Assembly: GCA_036400075.1 (NCBI GenBank)
Contig: DASWLV010000002.1
Span: 62,001 to 126,000 of the forward strand
Origin: JALZCH01 sp036400075
GTDB taxonomy: Bacteria; Acidobacteriota; Blastocatellia; Pyrinomonadales; Pyrinomonadaceae
Length of the DNA: 64,000 bases
Reading direction: 5' to 3'
How positions within the stretch are numbered: position 1 is the stretch's first letter; every line of letters begins with the position of its first letter. The notes beneath the pieces are model-generated. The model had not been told where the DNA came from. It made no database searches and saw only the letters and a program-made list of their open reading frames with translations. This document shows positions 36,301-44,818 of this stretch, one piece after another. Position numbers and translations under genes: made by a program.

Positions 36301-36925
36301 AAGCATTGGGAATCCCGCTTTTGATCGAGAGGCTTTTGATGATTTAGCGGATTTGCCGGATGCAAAACGGGAGGCTGAAGAAATCGCCGGTCTTTACGAC
36401 CGTCGGCAAGTCCTGGTCGGCAGGGAAGCGACCAAATCCGCTTTCCGAAATTCGTTGAAAAATGCGGATGTTATCCATTTTGCCGGTCATTACGTGGTCA
36501 CGGACGGCGCTCCCCTGCTGTCGAGTCTGGCGCTGGCAGCGGACGCCAGCCGACAGGATGACGGCACTTTGACCGGCTCCGAATTGATCAGGGAAAAACT
36601 GCCTCGTGCAAAGCTCGTCATCCTCTCCGCGTGTCAAACGGGCGGAGAGCATTATTACAACGGAGAAGGCTTAATCGGTTTATCGCGAACGTTTTTAGCC
36701 GCCGGAGTTCCATTGGTGGTCGCGAGTCAATGGAAAGTGGATTCGGAAGCGACGGCTGAGCTGATGAAGAAGTTTCATTTTTATCGCCGGAAGGGAAAAC
36801 TTTCGACCGCCGCCGCTCTGCGCCAGGCGCAGCTTGAAATGCTTAACGCCCCGGAGCTTGAGCGTTTCCGCAAGCCGTATTACTGGGCAGGTTTCGCCGC
36901 CTTCGGCGGTTATGCCACATTTTAG
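33353..36925 (+). CDS. Anti-sigma-like / TM / TPR / CHAT protease fusion
   Basis: 1190 residues. Residues 1-90 match the short anti-sigma-like domain that partners ECF factors in acidobacteria (YLLGSLKDEEAWQEIE, EEELIDDYLDDRLTPQER) but without zinc-binding Cys/His. One transmembrane helix follows at about 115-138 (PAPAIAALAVLLIVGMSF). Residues about 180-860 hold TPR repeats (SLHALGMLYLLEKDFDKAI). The C-terminal CHAT domain has the caspase-like dyad His1046 in FAGHYV and Cys1094 in ILSACQTGGEHY, with VASQWKVDSEAT downstream. CHAT domains are separase/caspase-like peptidases used in bacterial conflict systems. With a cytosolic N-terminus, one TM would put TPR and CHAT outside the membrane. The preceding ECF sigma is the expected partner. 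Confidence 0.88.
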   Translation: MKENGERENIKRYLLGSLKDEEAWQEIERRLMTDDAFAEEISICEEELIDDYLDDRLTPQERIKFENHFLPSPEMRERFLFARVFKAHLAEQQPTAKKQKDKKSFFSRLRKLLPAPAIAALAVLLIVGMSFAVWHFVFRESHFDQGLAALKQVYGETRFIEPRIVGFGYAPLNQTRAPAEDSGNVLERERAKYLLLQAVGENKNAESLHALGMLYLLEKDFDKAIEQLEQAVKLAPNDAKMHADLGAAYLEIATRSSNNGSKRLESLDKSYKHLEEAIKLDPRLLEPRFNRALNLKDLYSPEQARQAWREYLELDPNSKWAEEARRNLESLESQKSQNRSAAELERDFLIAFRQNNSEEAWRLLSRNRELIAGKYLPQRLAMSFLEAPEGEKDNLYRALSYAGELEEGRTGDPLASEIAEFYSALSQDQTSLLKQAQQAVRNGNKLCLELRYREALAEFNSARNFFSEAGDVWETKLSEYFIAYCLRNDNRIAESIILFDEIAEYCRIRKYKWLAATSLHWLAGSLKNSKQITRSKKNYEKALALAEEIKDSYALQRNLLELAKLNSFFGQKQGALRYLWRVLEESNLPEVSPRQKYRNYAEALQILSGAKLYNAAKLTALEAVHLADQLKDPMFIVISRNHAGISYVQTGDLARAREWLNEGREKAETIEDESSRKKMIAYSFLKLGYLEKQANNYESSLRFYDEALKQYETLEVPLSRYEAHKGRLLVQLSLGNDAEVGREIPAILEETEKYREQILEEQARTGFFDAEQSVYDLAADYEFRRGNYERAYDYGEISASRSLLDWLHKGAEISGERNRLEILLKDSAAPLPLSEIRRRMLERVQLLQYTVLENRVLVWLVSREKFAVVPVEISAEKLREKAENYLRVLPLRTGAAERDAEVLARELYNLLISPVRRELDPTLEIRLIPSNILFYLPFSALLSPGGKPFITEFDVSYAPSANVFLLCTENAAKKNGTGDESLLSIGNPAFDREAFDDLADLPDAKREAEEIAGLYDRRQVLVGREATKSAFRNSLKNADVIHFAGHYVVTDGAPLLSSLALAADASRQDDGTLTGSELIREKLPRAKLVILSACQTGGEHYYNGEGLIGLSRTFLAAGVPLVVASQWKVDSEATAELMKKFHFYRRKGKLSTAAALRQAQLEMLNAPELERFRKPYYWAGFAAFGGYATF

Positions 36926-36962
36926 TTTTACCGAAACAAATTAGAAAAGGAGAGAAAAATAT

Positions 36963-37757
36963 ATGCCAATGACAGTCGAAATCTTGATTACGGGACTTGC
37001 CGTTTGTTTCAGAGAAGGCAATTTCTGGAGAGTTGTTTTTATTTGCGACGGGCTTCATCCCGTTAATTTCCTGCATAACGGGGCGGCGCACGCGGAATCG
37101 CCCTTGCAGCGTAAATTCACTGACCGGGATATTTCTTTCGAGGGGGCACCCGTTTCATCGCCGTCACATGGACCTGCATTTAACAATATTTTTAACATGG
37201 CAGCCAATTATGCTCATGGAACTGATAAGCTGAAATTGTTAAGAACCGGAAGGACTAAATTTATCTCGATGCTGATTCCTTCGGCGAGCCTTGATACAAA
37301 ATGTTTGACGCGAAGAAAATATTTTGTGCAAGAGGATCGTTACGGAGCGCCTGTTCTAATTATTGATCGCGTGGCAAGAATCATCAGTGCAAAATTTGAA
37401 GTCCCGGGACCGGCAGGATTAACCATGATAATCAAAGAGGTGGGGGTACCCGACATTCGCGTTCCTTTCCCGTTCCAAAACGGGACAACCCTAACTCTCA
37501 CCTTTAACAATGATTGCGGAGTGTTATGCCACGAGAATGATTTTTATTTGTACTATGATCTCGTCAAAGATAAAGGATGGAAGAAATACGTCGCCGGAGA
37601 GATAATAAACAGCGATCTGCTTCACTTTACCGACCCGGCGAAAATTGAAAACCTTGTGACCGATACGACAATTCCCATTTGTAATCTGGCAAAGTCAGCC
37701 GATCTGGGAAACTGCGATCCGGTCATGATTGAACCGCCGCCTGACCCTTTTGGTTGA
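36963..37757 (+). CDS. Unknown protein downstream of CHAT gene
   Basis: 264 residues from ATG 36963, with ggagag about ten bases upstream, 37 bases after the CHAT stop, so cotranscribed. No signal peptide; not recognised. It is beta-rich in appearance: ILITGLAVCFREGNFWRVVFIC at the start, a central VLIIDRVARIISAKFEVPG, and a Cys pair region (NNDCGVLCHENDFYLYYD). The C-terminus ends in a Pro-rich tail (IEPPPDPFG). Its fixed place after a CHAT protease suggests it could be the substrate or an associated factor, but nothing in the sequence proves it. Confidence 0.65.
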   Translation: MPMTVEILITGLAVCFREGNFWRVVFICDGLHPVNFLHNGAAHAESPLQRKFTDRDISFEGAPVSSPSHGPAFNNIFNMAANYAHGTDKLKLLRTGRTKFISMLIPSASLDTKCLTRRKYFVQEDRYGAPVLIIDRVARIISAKFEVPGPAGLTMIIKEVGVPDIRVPFPFQNGTTLTLTFNNDCGVLCHENDFYLYYDLVKDKGWKKYVAGEIINSDLLHFTDPAKIENLVTDTTIPICNLAKSADLGNCDPVMIEPPPDPFG

Positions 37758-37820
37758 AACTCCTTACTTTAGATTTAACCGGAGTTTTCCCCTATCAGGT
37801 GAAAATTCAAATCTGAACCG

Positions 37821-37858
37821 AAAACAGGCGAGAAGGCTTAAAACTTCCCGCCTGTTTT
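37821..37858 (+). terminator. Intrinsic terminator after the CHAT operon
   Basis: A stem of about 15 bp with one mismatch (left from 37821, right ending in a T run at 37858). It lies 64 bases after the stop of the unknown gene. Confidence 0.8.
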
Positions 37859-37971
37859 ATTGCTTGCTGAAGGTTTAAGAATCAGGCTAATGATCGCTCT
37901 TCATCCGGCTAACGTGAATATTAATCCGGTTGCCGTCTCAAATTACTAACGATAAGAACTGGTAAACAACT

Positions 37972-38014
37972 GAATGAGGTAGAAAAAGTTGATGCAATTT
38001 TTTCTACCTCATTC
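37972..38014. terminator. Bidirectional terminator
   Basis: A 16-bp perfect inverted repeat (37972-37987 with 37999-38014), A-rich inner left arm and T-rich inner right arm, between two converging genes. Mainly serves the minus-strand gene ending at 38023. Confidence 0.75.
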
Positions 38015-38022
38015 TCTCCGGG

Positions 38023-38960
38023 CTACTTTTTTCTTTTCTTGTTTTCAGTTTTAACTTTTAATCCCCAAGTGACCCTGCCGACTTCAAAATTTTCATAGAC
38101 TTGTCTAATCGCAATTTGATGAAGTCCGTTTTCATATCCTTTGCCTCCTTTAACAACAAATCTACATTTATACCTGGCAGACTTCGGCAAATTGAGATGG
38201 CAAATGCCGAATCTTCGCAAGCGGGGCAATAAAAAGGAAACAAAGTTTCCTTTTCGGTCAATGTTGGGTTCGATACCTTTGATCCCCGTAAAAGCAAAAA
38301 GGTTAAAAGGCATTTCCAACCAGAGACTCGCTTCTTCAGGCAAAGCCCTGATTATCTCGAAATCGAATTTTCTTGCCTTGTCCGGTGCCCCGACTATATT
38401 AAACGGCAGCACTGCGCTCGGGTCGATTGGGTCAACATCATCAACCACATTAAAATTTTTCCAAGTTATGTTGTTATGGTTTCTGATAAAGGCAATAAAA
38501 TCATTCAAGTCGAAATTATACGCGCCCGGAACCAGCGGATCATCGTCTTGCGCGTGCCACAATATTCCGACAAAGCATTGATGCGTGTCAGGCGGTAAAG
38601 AGGCTGCATCCCACGTGAGCGCGGGCGCGACCACCAGCGTATCGCCGACGCTGTGAAAAGGCGGAAACTCCGACCAGTCGGCATTTTCTTCCAACTCCTT
38701 CAATTTTTCTACGGAAACGCTCTTGACGCTGCTTCTGATATTTTGAGGTTTGTGAGTTTCCAGAATTGATAAAAGCCGCGTCAATTGATGCTTCTCGGCT
38801 AGCTCTTGCAACTTATCACTATCGAAAAAGAATGTTTCTCGGACAAGCGAATTATAATAAATCCGCTAAACGGTTTGACATTTTCCTCGCGATTGAATCT
38901 TCGCCTTTCGTCTTTTTCGATTTTTTGACAAAGATTATTTTCATTAACCGGCTGGTTCAT
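38023..38960 (-). pseudogene. Subtilisin-associated protein lacking catalytic domain, frameshifted
   Basis: The true start seems to be ATG 38960, five bases after ggagg. The frame reads KPFSGFIIIRLSEKHSF, then at a run of five A (plus strand 38825-38829) must shift by one base to continue DKLQELAEKHQLTRLLSILE. One more base there restores a single protein of about 312 residues. The first 100 residues look like the propeptide-type region of some cyanobacterial and acidobacterial S8 peptidases (KLKELEENA, SEFPPFHSV). The rest (HQCFVGILWHAQDDDP, NNITWKNFNVVD) looks like the domain that follows the S8 catalytic domain in such proteins. The Asp/His/Ser catalytic part between them is absent. Family reading is by eye; frameshift may be real or a homopolymer error. 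Confidence 0.55.
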
Positions 38961-39507
38961 ATCTTCCTCCTTCACCTTCAAAGCGTTGGGTTTGAAACCT
39001 TAAATTCCTCGCTTAACATGCAGCCATTTAAGAAGCTCCAGCGATGCTTAAATGGCAGTCATATAATACTAATTCCAAAAACACAGCAGATTTGCAGCAT
39101 AAAACTCAAATTAGACGTGTGATCTCTTTTTTAAAACTAAAAAAGGGCATTAATATAGTTGTCTCAGATGATTGTTTATTAACAGTTTATTTCTCTTCAT
39201 CTGGAGAAAATGATTTGAATTCCGTCTGAACGAATCTTCTTGCCTCATTCTGTCCCAATCGGATCAACTGTATTTTGCCGTTTGCATTTTTACTTCTCAT
39301 GAAATAACACACCAAAACGAAATGAAAACTATCATCACTTGCATACTTATTTTAGGATGTTTTATGCGTTCTGAGATAGAGTAAAGATAGCAGATTCGGC
39401 TGGCAATCGCAGGTAGTTTCTTCCAATCCTTTTTGAGCAGTCGATTATGAATTCGTCCAAATAAAAACGGCAACTCCAAAGAGTCACCGTAATTTATTGA
39501 TAAATAT
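38961..39507. other. Gap with no supported gene
   Basis: 547 AT-rich bases between the subtilisin-associated gene and tRNA-Met. It holds the upstream region of that gene. Short frames exist but none has a ribosome site or recognisable product. Confidence 0.5.
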
Positions 39508-39584
39508 TGGTGGCGGGGGGGAGGATCGAACTCCCGACCTTGGGGTTATGAATCCCACGCTCTAACCATCTGAGCTACCCAGCC
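39508..39584 (-). tRNA. tRNA-Met (CAT)
   Basis: A 77-base cloverleaf with encoded CCA: D arm gctc/gagc, anticodon loop ttcataa, T arm gggag/ctccc with ttcgatc loop. Two mispairs are visible: position 4 (T) with the acceptor C, and A31 with C39 at the base of the anticodon loop. Elongator Met is likelier than initiator because the acceptor starts with a G-C pair; tRNA-Ile with a modified CAT cannot be excluded. Confidence 0.85.
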
Positions 39585-39656
39585 GTAGGAAATACTTATT
39601 ATAAAGTCTTTAGGTTAAAGGTCAAGTCTGGTTTTTTATGCATAAATCAGGCTTAA

Positions 39657-39676
39657 TGTGTCCCTCAATGTGTCCC
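39657..39676. repeat. Doubled 8-mer, 12-base offset, before the integrase remnant
   Basis: tgtgtccc at 39657-39664 and again at 39669-39676, separated by tcaa. It lies between tRNA-Met and the integrase start codon (17 bases before it). Same architecture as 40201 and 49315. Possible recombinase-binding or attachment site. Confidence 0.6.
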
Positions 39677-39693
39677 TTAATTAAAGAGACACG

Positions 39694-40134
39694 ATGAAAC
39701 AAAGTAGCGGATATGTTTTTGAAAACAAAGGGAAATGGATTGCGAGAGTAACTTTTACTGATTCAAAAGGGAAACGTAGAAACATTAAACGAGTTGCGCC
39801 ATCGAAGGCAACAGCAAACAAAGTTCTAAAAGAAATTGTTGTTCAACTCGAAAATGAAGGGGAAAAGTCAGTTGATTTCCAGAAACTAACTTTCAACGAT
39901 TTAGCCGACTTTTACGAAACTCATTATGCTAAGCCAGCTAAATTTATTGGTGAATGCAAAATAGAAGGCTTGAGAGAATTGAAGCACGTTAAAGCCTTTC
40001 TTGTTATTTACTGAAATTACTTTGGCAGAACAAAGTTAAGAGAAACCACTTACTCAAACTTGCTGAACTTCAAACTTGAAAGACTTCAATCCCCAACCCG
40101 GAGAAACGAAAATAAGTCTATTACTACGAAGGCG
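39694..40134 (+). pseudogene. Tyrosine integrase, N-terminal part, decayed
   Basis: The frame starts at ATG 39694 with an arm-binding type domain (GYVFENKGKWIARVTFTD, SKGKRRNIKRVAPSKATA) and enters the SAM-like core-binding domain (LTFNDLADFYETHYAKP). At 40012-40014 an in-frame TGA interrupts it; the same frame then continues NYFGRTKLRETTYSNLLNF and FKLERLQSPTRR before similarity fades near 40130. The catalytic domain is missing here. A catalytic C-terminal integrase fragment of the same strand lies 8.6 kb to the right (48703), possibly the other end of the same gene. It sits 110 bases from tRNA-Met. Confidence 0.75.
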
Positions 40135-40200
40135 TCTCGGATGCGATTATCAGGAATTCGATTTAGTTACCTTATTTATGCGGGATTGTCCGGCACTTTT

Positions 40201-40220
40201 GGGGTACATTTTGGGGTACA
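40201..40220. repeat. Doubled 8-mer, 12-base offset, after the integrase remnant
   Basis: ggggtaca at 40201-40208 and 40213-40220, separated by tttt. Same spacing rule as the copies at 39657 and 49315, though the word differs. Confidence 0.55.
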
Positions 40221-40497
40221 TACCCTACGTGAGTGCTCACAATTTCGTTGTGAGGATTAAGATTCGCACAGGTTGAGCTTTCATCAATTAGTCTTAAAAA
40301 CGATCCTATTTGAGACAATCATAAGCGTTATTATTTAGTCTCATAAAGGACGTTTTTGAGACCATTAACTTCACAGATTCAATTCAATATAATTCAAAGT
40401 TCGGCTTTCGCGCGCTGGCTGACAAAAAACTGCTGAGGAACAAATATTAGTTACAATTTATGCGAAAACTAAGAGCATCATTCGTATTGACTGAAGT
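40221..40497. other. Gap with an IS-end-like word
   Basis: 277 bases without a gene. Bases 40346-40363 (a stretch ending in cgtttttgagacc) resemble 48088-48106 near the transposase fragment, and might be a terminal remnant of the same insertion sequence. Confidence 0.35.
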
Positions 40498-42627
40498 CTA
40501 AAATCTCCTTTGACCGGATCGGAGAAAAGAAACAAATTCCTCTTCGTTACGTGTTAATCCTGCGAAAGTAGCCAGTTCATCACCATTTGCATTTACAATT
40601 GCATAGAACGGAAGAGCGACGGTTTTAAATTTTTCCTGTTGCATTTGCTGAAAGCTTTCGTAAAGAGAGCCTTCTCCATCAGTGTATAACTGGACCCGAA
40701 CATATTTGTCCAATTCCCGCCTGACCGGTTCTTTGGTAAACATATTCGCTTCCATCCAGCGGCAGTTGGTGCAGGTATAGCCGGTAAAATCTATAAAAAG
40801 CGGTTTATTCTCTTGTTTAGCCCGATTAAGCGCAGCATTATAATCATTGGTAATCCAGTTCAACTCTTTATTGCTTTCACTGATTGCTCCGCCTTTTCTC
40901 TTCGAGACCAGGGAATCTTCTATTACGGGGGGTAGAAATGACTCTAGCTCACCTAATCGTGATCCAAAAAGCCCTGTGATTAAATAAAAGCTAATTGCCA
41001 GGCTTAAAACTGCTGAGACCAGCCGGAATGCCCCGATTCTTTCAGGTTTCGAGTCATGCGAAAGCTGGAATTTTCCCAACAAATAAAACGATAAAATGAT
41101 GCCGAGGGCAATCCAGATGGCGAGCACGACGGGGCGTGTAAAAATCCCCCATTGCCAAACCAAATCGACGTTGGAAAGGAATTTCAGAGCGGCAGCAACT
41201 TCCAAGAAACCCATTGCGACTTTGATGGAATTCATCCAGCCGCCCGCTCTCGGAAGCTGTGAAACCAGTTGTGGCGCAAGCGCCAAAACGAAAAAAGGCA
41301 AAGCGAAAACCGTGGAAAAGGCGAGCATTCCGACAAGAGGCATTTGCCAGCTTCCCTGCGAAGCCGAAACGAGAATCGTTCCGACAAACGGAGATGTGCA
41401 GGTGAAGGAAGTGAGTGTAAAAGTCAGTCCCATCAAAAGCGCCCCGACGATGCCGCTGCCGTCGCCTTCGCTGCTTCTGGTCAAATTATCAAGTTTGGTT
41501 AAAACCTTTGTCGGGATTGTAATTTCATAAGACCCGAAAAGGTTAAAGGCGAAGAACAGAAAAATGCCGGCGATTAGTAAATTTATATAAGGGCTGGCGG
41601 CGAAAAGATTGATGCCCGCTGCGCCGACGAAAATCGCCAGGAGCATTCCTAACAGCGTAAAAGTGGCAACGATTCCCAGTGAATAAACCGCAGCAAGCTT
41701 GACGGCTTTAGCGCGGCTATGGCTCGAATGATTCGTAAAATACGAAACCGTGATCGGAATCATCGGAAAGACGCACGGAGTCAGCAGCGACAAAGCGCCC
41801 AGGGAAATCGCAATCCAGATGAACGACCACAAATCACTTTCCGTGCTTCCTGAAAAAGCCGAGTTAACAGCAGCTTTTTTGTCAGTTTCACCTGAAGTCG
41901 TTGCGGTTGATGATGTTATTGAGTGATTCTGCTCGTTTATGTTTGCTGCCTCGCTTTCAATAACTTGAGCGTTTGAATTCGTAGTTGCATTGGTGTTCGA
42001 ATCGACGTTTGTATTAACATTCGCGCTGACGGTTGGCGAAGTTGTTGGCGTCGGTGTTGCTAAAGGAGAAACTGAGGGAGAAGGACTCGGCAAAGCCGCA
42101 GCGGCAGTGGTCGCGGCTAAAACTTCTACGCCGGCAGATACTTTAACTGTTTTAGGCGGAAGACAAGTCGTTTCATTGCAAACCTGAAAGCGGACGTTAA
42201 TATCAATCGTCTGTTTTCCCGGCTGAGCCTCAGCTGCAACTTGCAAAGGAATCGTGAAAGTTACATTTCCGGCAAAGGTTTCCGTGTTGATGCCGAAATT
42301 TTCATCGAACTTCACTTTTGGAGAAGGAGCCTTGATGGCTCCCGCCAATTTAAACGTGGATTCTGAGCCAACCGTAATGCGAGTGGCATTGGGACCGCCA
42401 GATGGTTGTGTCAAAGAGTAAATATACCAGCCCGAACCGATGTTGCCTGACAAACGCATTTCGAGTTTGGAACCGGCTTTAACGGCTTTGGCAGATCCTG
42501 GATTAAGTGTCCACGCCACTGGTCCCTGCCCATAGATTCCCGCAACTAACGACAGGCAAAAAATTACTGAAAACGAGAGCTTACAATACTTTATGAACTG
42601 GTTAAACAATTTAGCTTTGTTTCTCAT
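40498..42627 (-). CDS. dsbD: Thiol:disulfide interchange protein DsbD
   Basis: 709 residues. Moves electrons from cytosolic thioredoxin across the membrane to periplasmic thiol proteins. A signal peptide is followed by the N-terminal DsbD domain (GWYIYSLTQPSGGP, with redox Cys in VCNETTCLPP), a Ser/Thr/Pro/Asn-rich linker (about 175-245), the eight-helix membrane part with its Cys pair in LLTPCVFPMIP and FTCTSPFVG, and a C-terminal thioredoxin-like domain with TCTNC in FTGYTCTNCRWME. All six expected redox cysteines seem present. It lies 21 bases downstream of the TPR-thioredoxin gene, its natural electron acceptor. Confidence 0.93.
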   Translation of the reverse strand: MRNKAKLFNQFIKYCKLSFSVIFCLSLVAGIYGQGPVAWTLNPGSAKAVKAGSKLEMRLSGNIGSGWYIYSLTQPSGGPNATRITVGSESTFKLAGAIKAPSPKVKFDENFGINTETFAGNVTFTIPLQVAAEAQPGKQTIDINVRFQVCNETTCLPPKTVKVSAGVEVLAATTAAAALPSPSPSVSPLATPTPTTSPTVSANVNTNVDSNTNATTNSNAQVIESEAANINEQNHSITSSTATTSGETDKKAAVNSAFSGSTESDLWSFIWIAISLGALSLLTPCVFPMIPITVSYFTNHSSHSRAKAVKLAAVYSLGIVATFTLLGMLLAIFVGAAGINLFAASPYINLLIAGIFLFFAFNLFGSYEITIPTKVLTKLDNLTRSSEGDGSGIVGALLMGLTFTLTSFTCTSPFVGTILVSASQGSWQMPLVGMLAFSTVFALPFFVLALAPQLVSQLPRAGGWMNSIKVAMGFLEVAAALKFLSNVDLVWQWGIFTRPVVLAIWIALGIILSFYLLGKFQLSHDSKPERIGAFRLVSAVLSLAISFYLITGLFGSRLGELESFLPPVIEDSLVSKRKGGAISESNKELNWITNDYNAALNRAKQENKPLFIDFTGYTCTNCRWMEANMFTKEPVRRELDKYVRVQLYTDGEGSLYESFQQMQQEKFKTVALPFYAIVNANGDELATFAGLTRNEEEFVSFLRSGQRRF

Positions 42628-42648
42628 ACCTATTAACCCTCGCGCTGC

Positions 42649-44589
42649 TTAATTCTCCTTCAACAGTTCTTCAATCACGATTTCAAGTTCGCGTTCGGCG
42701 TTTTTAAGATCAAGTCCGGAATTTTGGTAACGGATGTTTCCTTGTTTATTAATAAAAAACGTCGTCGGATATGAATTAACACCGTACAGCTTGGCTACAC
42801 TTTCATCGTAGAGAATTGGGAAATTGATTTTGTGCGCTCCCGCAAAGGAAACAACGCTGGGGCGGTCTTCAATTTCGTCTACTGAGACTGCCAGAATTTC
42901 AAAGCCCTGTTTTTTATATGTGTCGTAGGTTTTAACGAACAGCGGCATCTCCTTGAGGCACGGTTTGCACCAAGTCGCCCAAAAATTGACCATCACGACT
43001 TTGCCCTTTAAATCGGATAGTTTTACCTTGCGACCATCGATCGTAGATAGCTCGAAATCTTCGGCTGGCTCGCTCTTGAATTTACGTTTGATACTTGCCG
43101 TATATTCATTCTTAGCTTCAAGGGCAATCCGTTCGGCTTCTTCTACACGGTTAAGCGCGCGTAAAATCTCAGATAATCGCGACAGTTTCTCTCCGGAGCG
43201 AGCAAGATCTACCGATTCTCTCAGCTTGATTTCGGCTTCAGCGAGTTTCCCTAATTTGAACAACACCATTCCATATGAATAAAGAACACTGGAACGAAGC
43301 GCTTTATACCTTTCCGCCTGCTTCTGTTCAGAATCATGTATGTTTTTTAATGGGCGAAACTCTTTCGTTAATTCTTCTGCCCGCAAAGCATAAGCAAGCG
43401 CCTTTTCGAGGTTTTTCATTTGGTTTGCAAGGGATGCGGCTAGGATTGCTAAAGTAGAAGAGTCTTTTGGATTCATTGCCAGAAGCGCTTCTCCATATTT
43501 CACAACACCCGCATCGTTGCCGCTCTTTTGCGACAGATCCAAAAGTCTTGAATAGATACTCTGCTTCAACGTCGCATTAGGATCGAGTGACAACAACTGT
43601 TCCAGAAGGGACATTTGCTCTTGATTTTCAAGATAAAAATCAATCGCTTGAAGTTTGTTATGAATTGAAAGCTGCCGACCGGCATAAACAATAGTTTGCG
43701 GACCGCCTTCGCCGGATGACATATAACTAATTATCGCGCCACGCTCCGGGTACCAAGTGGGATCAATTCGTCTGATCTTCTGTTCAATGGCATTTGCCGC
43801 TTCTTTATCTTTTAGTAAATCATTGTAGGCTGCCCTTACGGCTGCCAGCTGGGAAATATCATTAGAGGAAGCAGACAGTCTTAATAATTCCTGCCGAAGA
43901 TCCTCTTTAGCTTTTTCCGTCGTCCCCGCTTTCGCAAGCCGCAAGCGCCAGAGACTGCTCAGTCCCGAAACTCGAAGATCGGGTTGATTCGACATTTTTT
44001 CAGCGGTCGCGAGAGCATCGTCAATCTTTTTTAACTTCACGTTTTGAAGAAAGATCATTTGATTATAAGGATGCGGGGCATAAGGCGCTTTCTGGATCAT
44101 CTCAGAATAATCTGCAATTGCCTTCTCCGGCTCTTTGTCCTGTAAGAGCTGGGCTTTAGCGTATTTCCCCCAAGCCCAATCTGGCGCCAGCCTCATAACC
44201 GACTCAAACCACTTGTTTCTCACCGATTGCGGCTCTGTAAAAAAGCCGAGTGCAAGGGCAGCCGGGTAGATGGGATTGGAAGGATTCTTTACCGATAAGG
44301 CTTCATATTCGGACTTTGTTTCATTGAACTGTCCGATGAAATAAGCTTTAACATGAATATATTTTATGTGCGCCTGAAGAAAATGCGGAGCTGTTGCAAT
44401 TACCTTCTTCAATTCAACTAATGATTGAGCGAAATTTTCTCTTTCGGCGAGAGCATTTGCCCGCTTAAACGTCCGCCAGGCAGTTTGAGGAACAGGTTTG
44501 TTTAATTCTTCACCTTTTTGAGCATAAATTATCGACACATTTGCGAATAAAATAAGCAAGCCAGCTTTTAAGAAAATATTGAGTACCAT
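42649..44589 (-). CDS. Secreted TPR protein with TlpA-type thioredoxin domain
   Basis: 646 residues from ATG 44589, six bases after aaggag. A signal peptide (GLLILFANVSIIYAQ) predicts a periplasmic protein. Residues about 30-480 are TPR-like helices (AHIKYIHVKAYFIGQ, KALAYALRAEELTKE, SYGMVLFKLGKLAEAEIKL). The C-terminal TlpA/ResA domain has WCKPC in NFWATWCKPCLKEMP and the cis-Pro segment NSYPTTFFINKQG. It should be a thiol-disulfide reductase kept reduced by the adjacent DsbD. The TPR part probably selects partner proteins. 229 bases separate it from the HEAT gene upstream, so a second promoter is possible. Confidence 0.9.
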   Translation of the reverse strand: MVLNIFLKAGLLILFANVSIIYAQKGEELNKPVPQTAWRTFKRANALAERENFAQSLVELKKVIATAPHFLQAHIKYIHVKAYFIGQFNETKSEYEALSVKNPSNPIYPAALALGFFTEPQSVRNKWFESVMRLAPDWAWGKYAKAQLLQDKEPEKAIADYSEMIQKAPYAPHPYNQMIFLQNVKLKKIDDALATAEKMSNQPDLRVSGLSSLWRLRLAKAGTTEKAKEDLRQELLRLSASSNDISQLAAVRAAYNDLLKDKEAANAIEQKIRRIDPTWYPERGAIISYMSSGEGGPQTIVYAGRQLSIHNKLQAIDFYLENQEQMSLLEQLLSLDPNATLKQSIYSRLLDLSQKSGNDAGVVKYGEALLAMNPKDSSTLAILAASLANQMKNLEKALAYALRAEELTKEFRPLKNIHDSEQKQAERYKALRSSVLYSYGMVLFKLGKLAEAEIKLRESVDLARSGEKLSRLSEILRALNRVEEAERIALEAKNEYTASIKRKFKSEPAEDFELSTIDGRKVKLSDLKGKVVMVNFWATWCKPCLKEMPLFVKTYDTYKKQGFEILAVSVDEIEDRPSVVSFAGAHKINFPILYDESVAKLYGVNSYPTTFFINKQGNIRYQNSGLDLKNAERELEIVIEELLKEN

Positions 44590-44818
44590 AAAAATCTCCT
44601 TGTTTGTAAAACTAAAAATCTAAAATTTTGAAGCTTTTTTAGCGCTTCCGAAGGTAAATTGACGCAAGTTTCCCTAATACCGACCAGCTTTGGCTTAATC
44701 GATTGCAGCTTATCTGTTATAGGCAGTAATAAAATTCACGATGCTTTCCGGGCAAATTCGATTCAAATATTACTGTTGGACTGATGTATTTAAATTACAT
44801 TTTTTGAATAAACCGAGG

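Noticed and set aside
39044..39229. 61-residue plus-strand protein
   Set aside because: No ribosome site, no family likeness and AT-rich biased composition; probably chance.
40012..40014. In-frame TGA in the integrase remnant as a second selenocysteine site
   Set aside because: The gene is clearly decayed (catalytic domain missing), the position is not a Cys in the family, and a plain nonsense mutation is enough.
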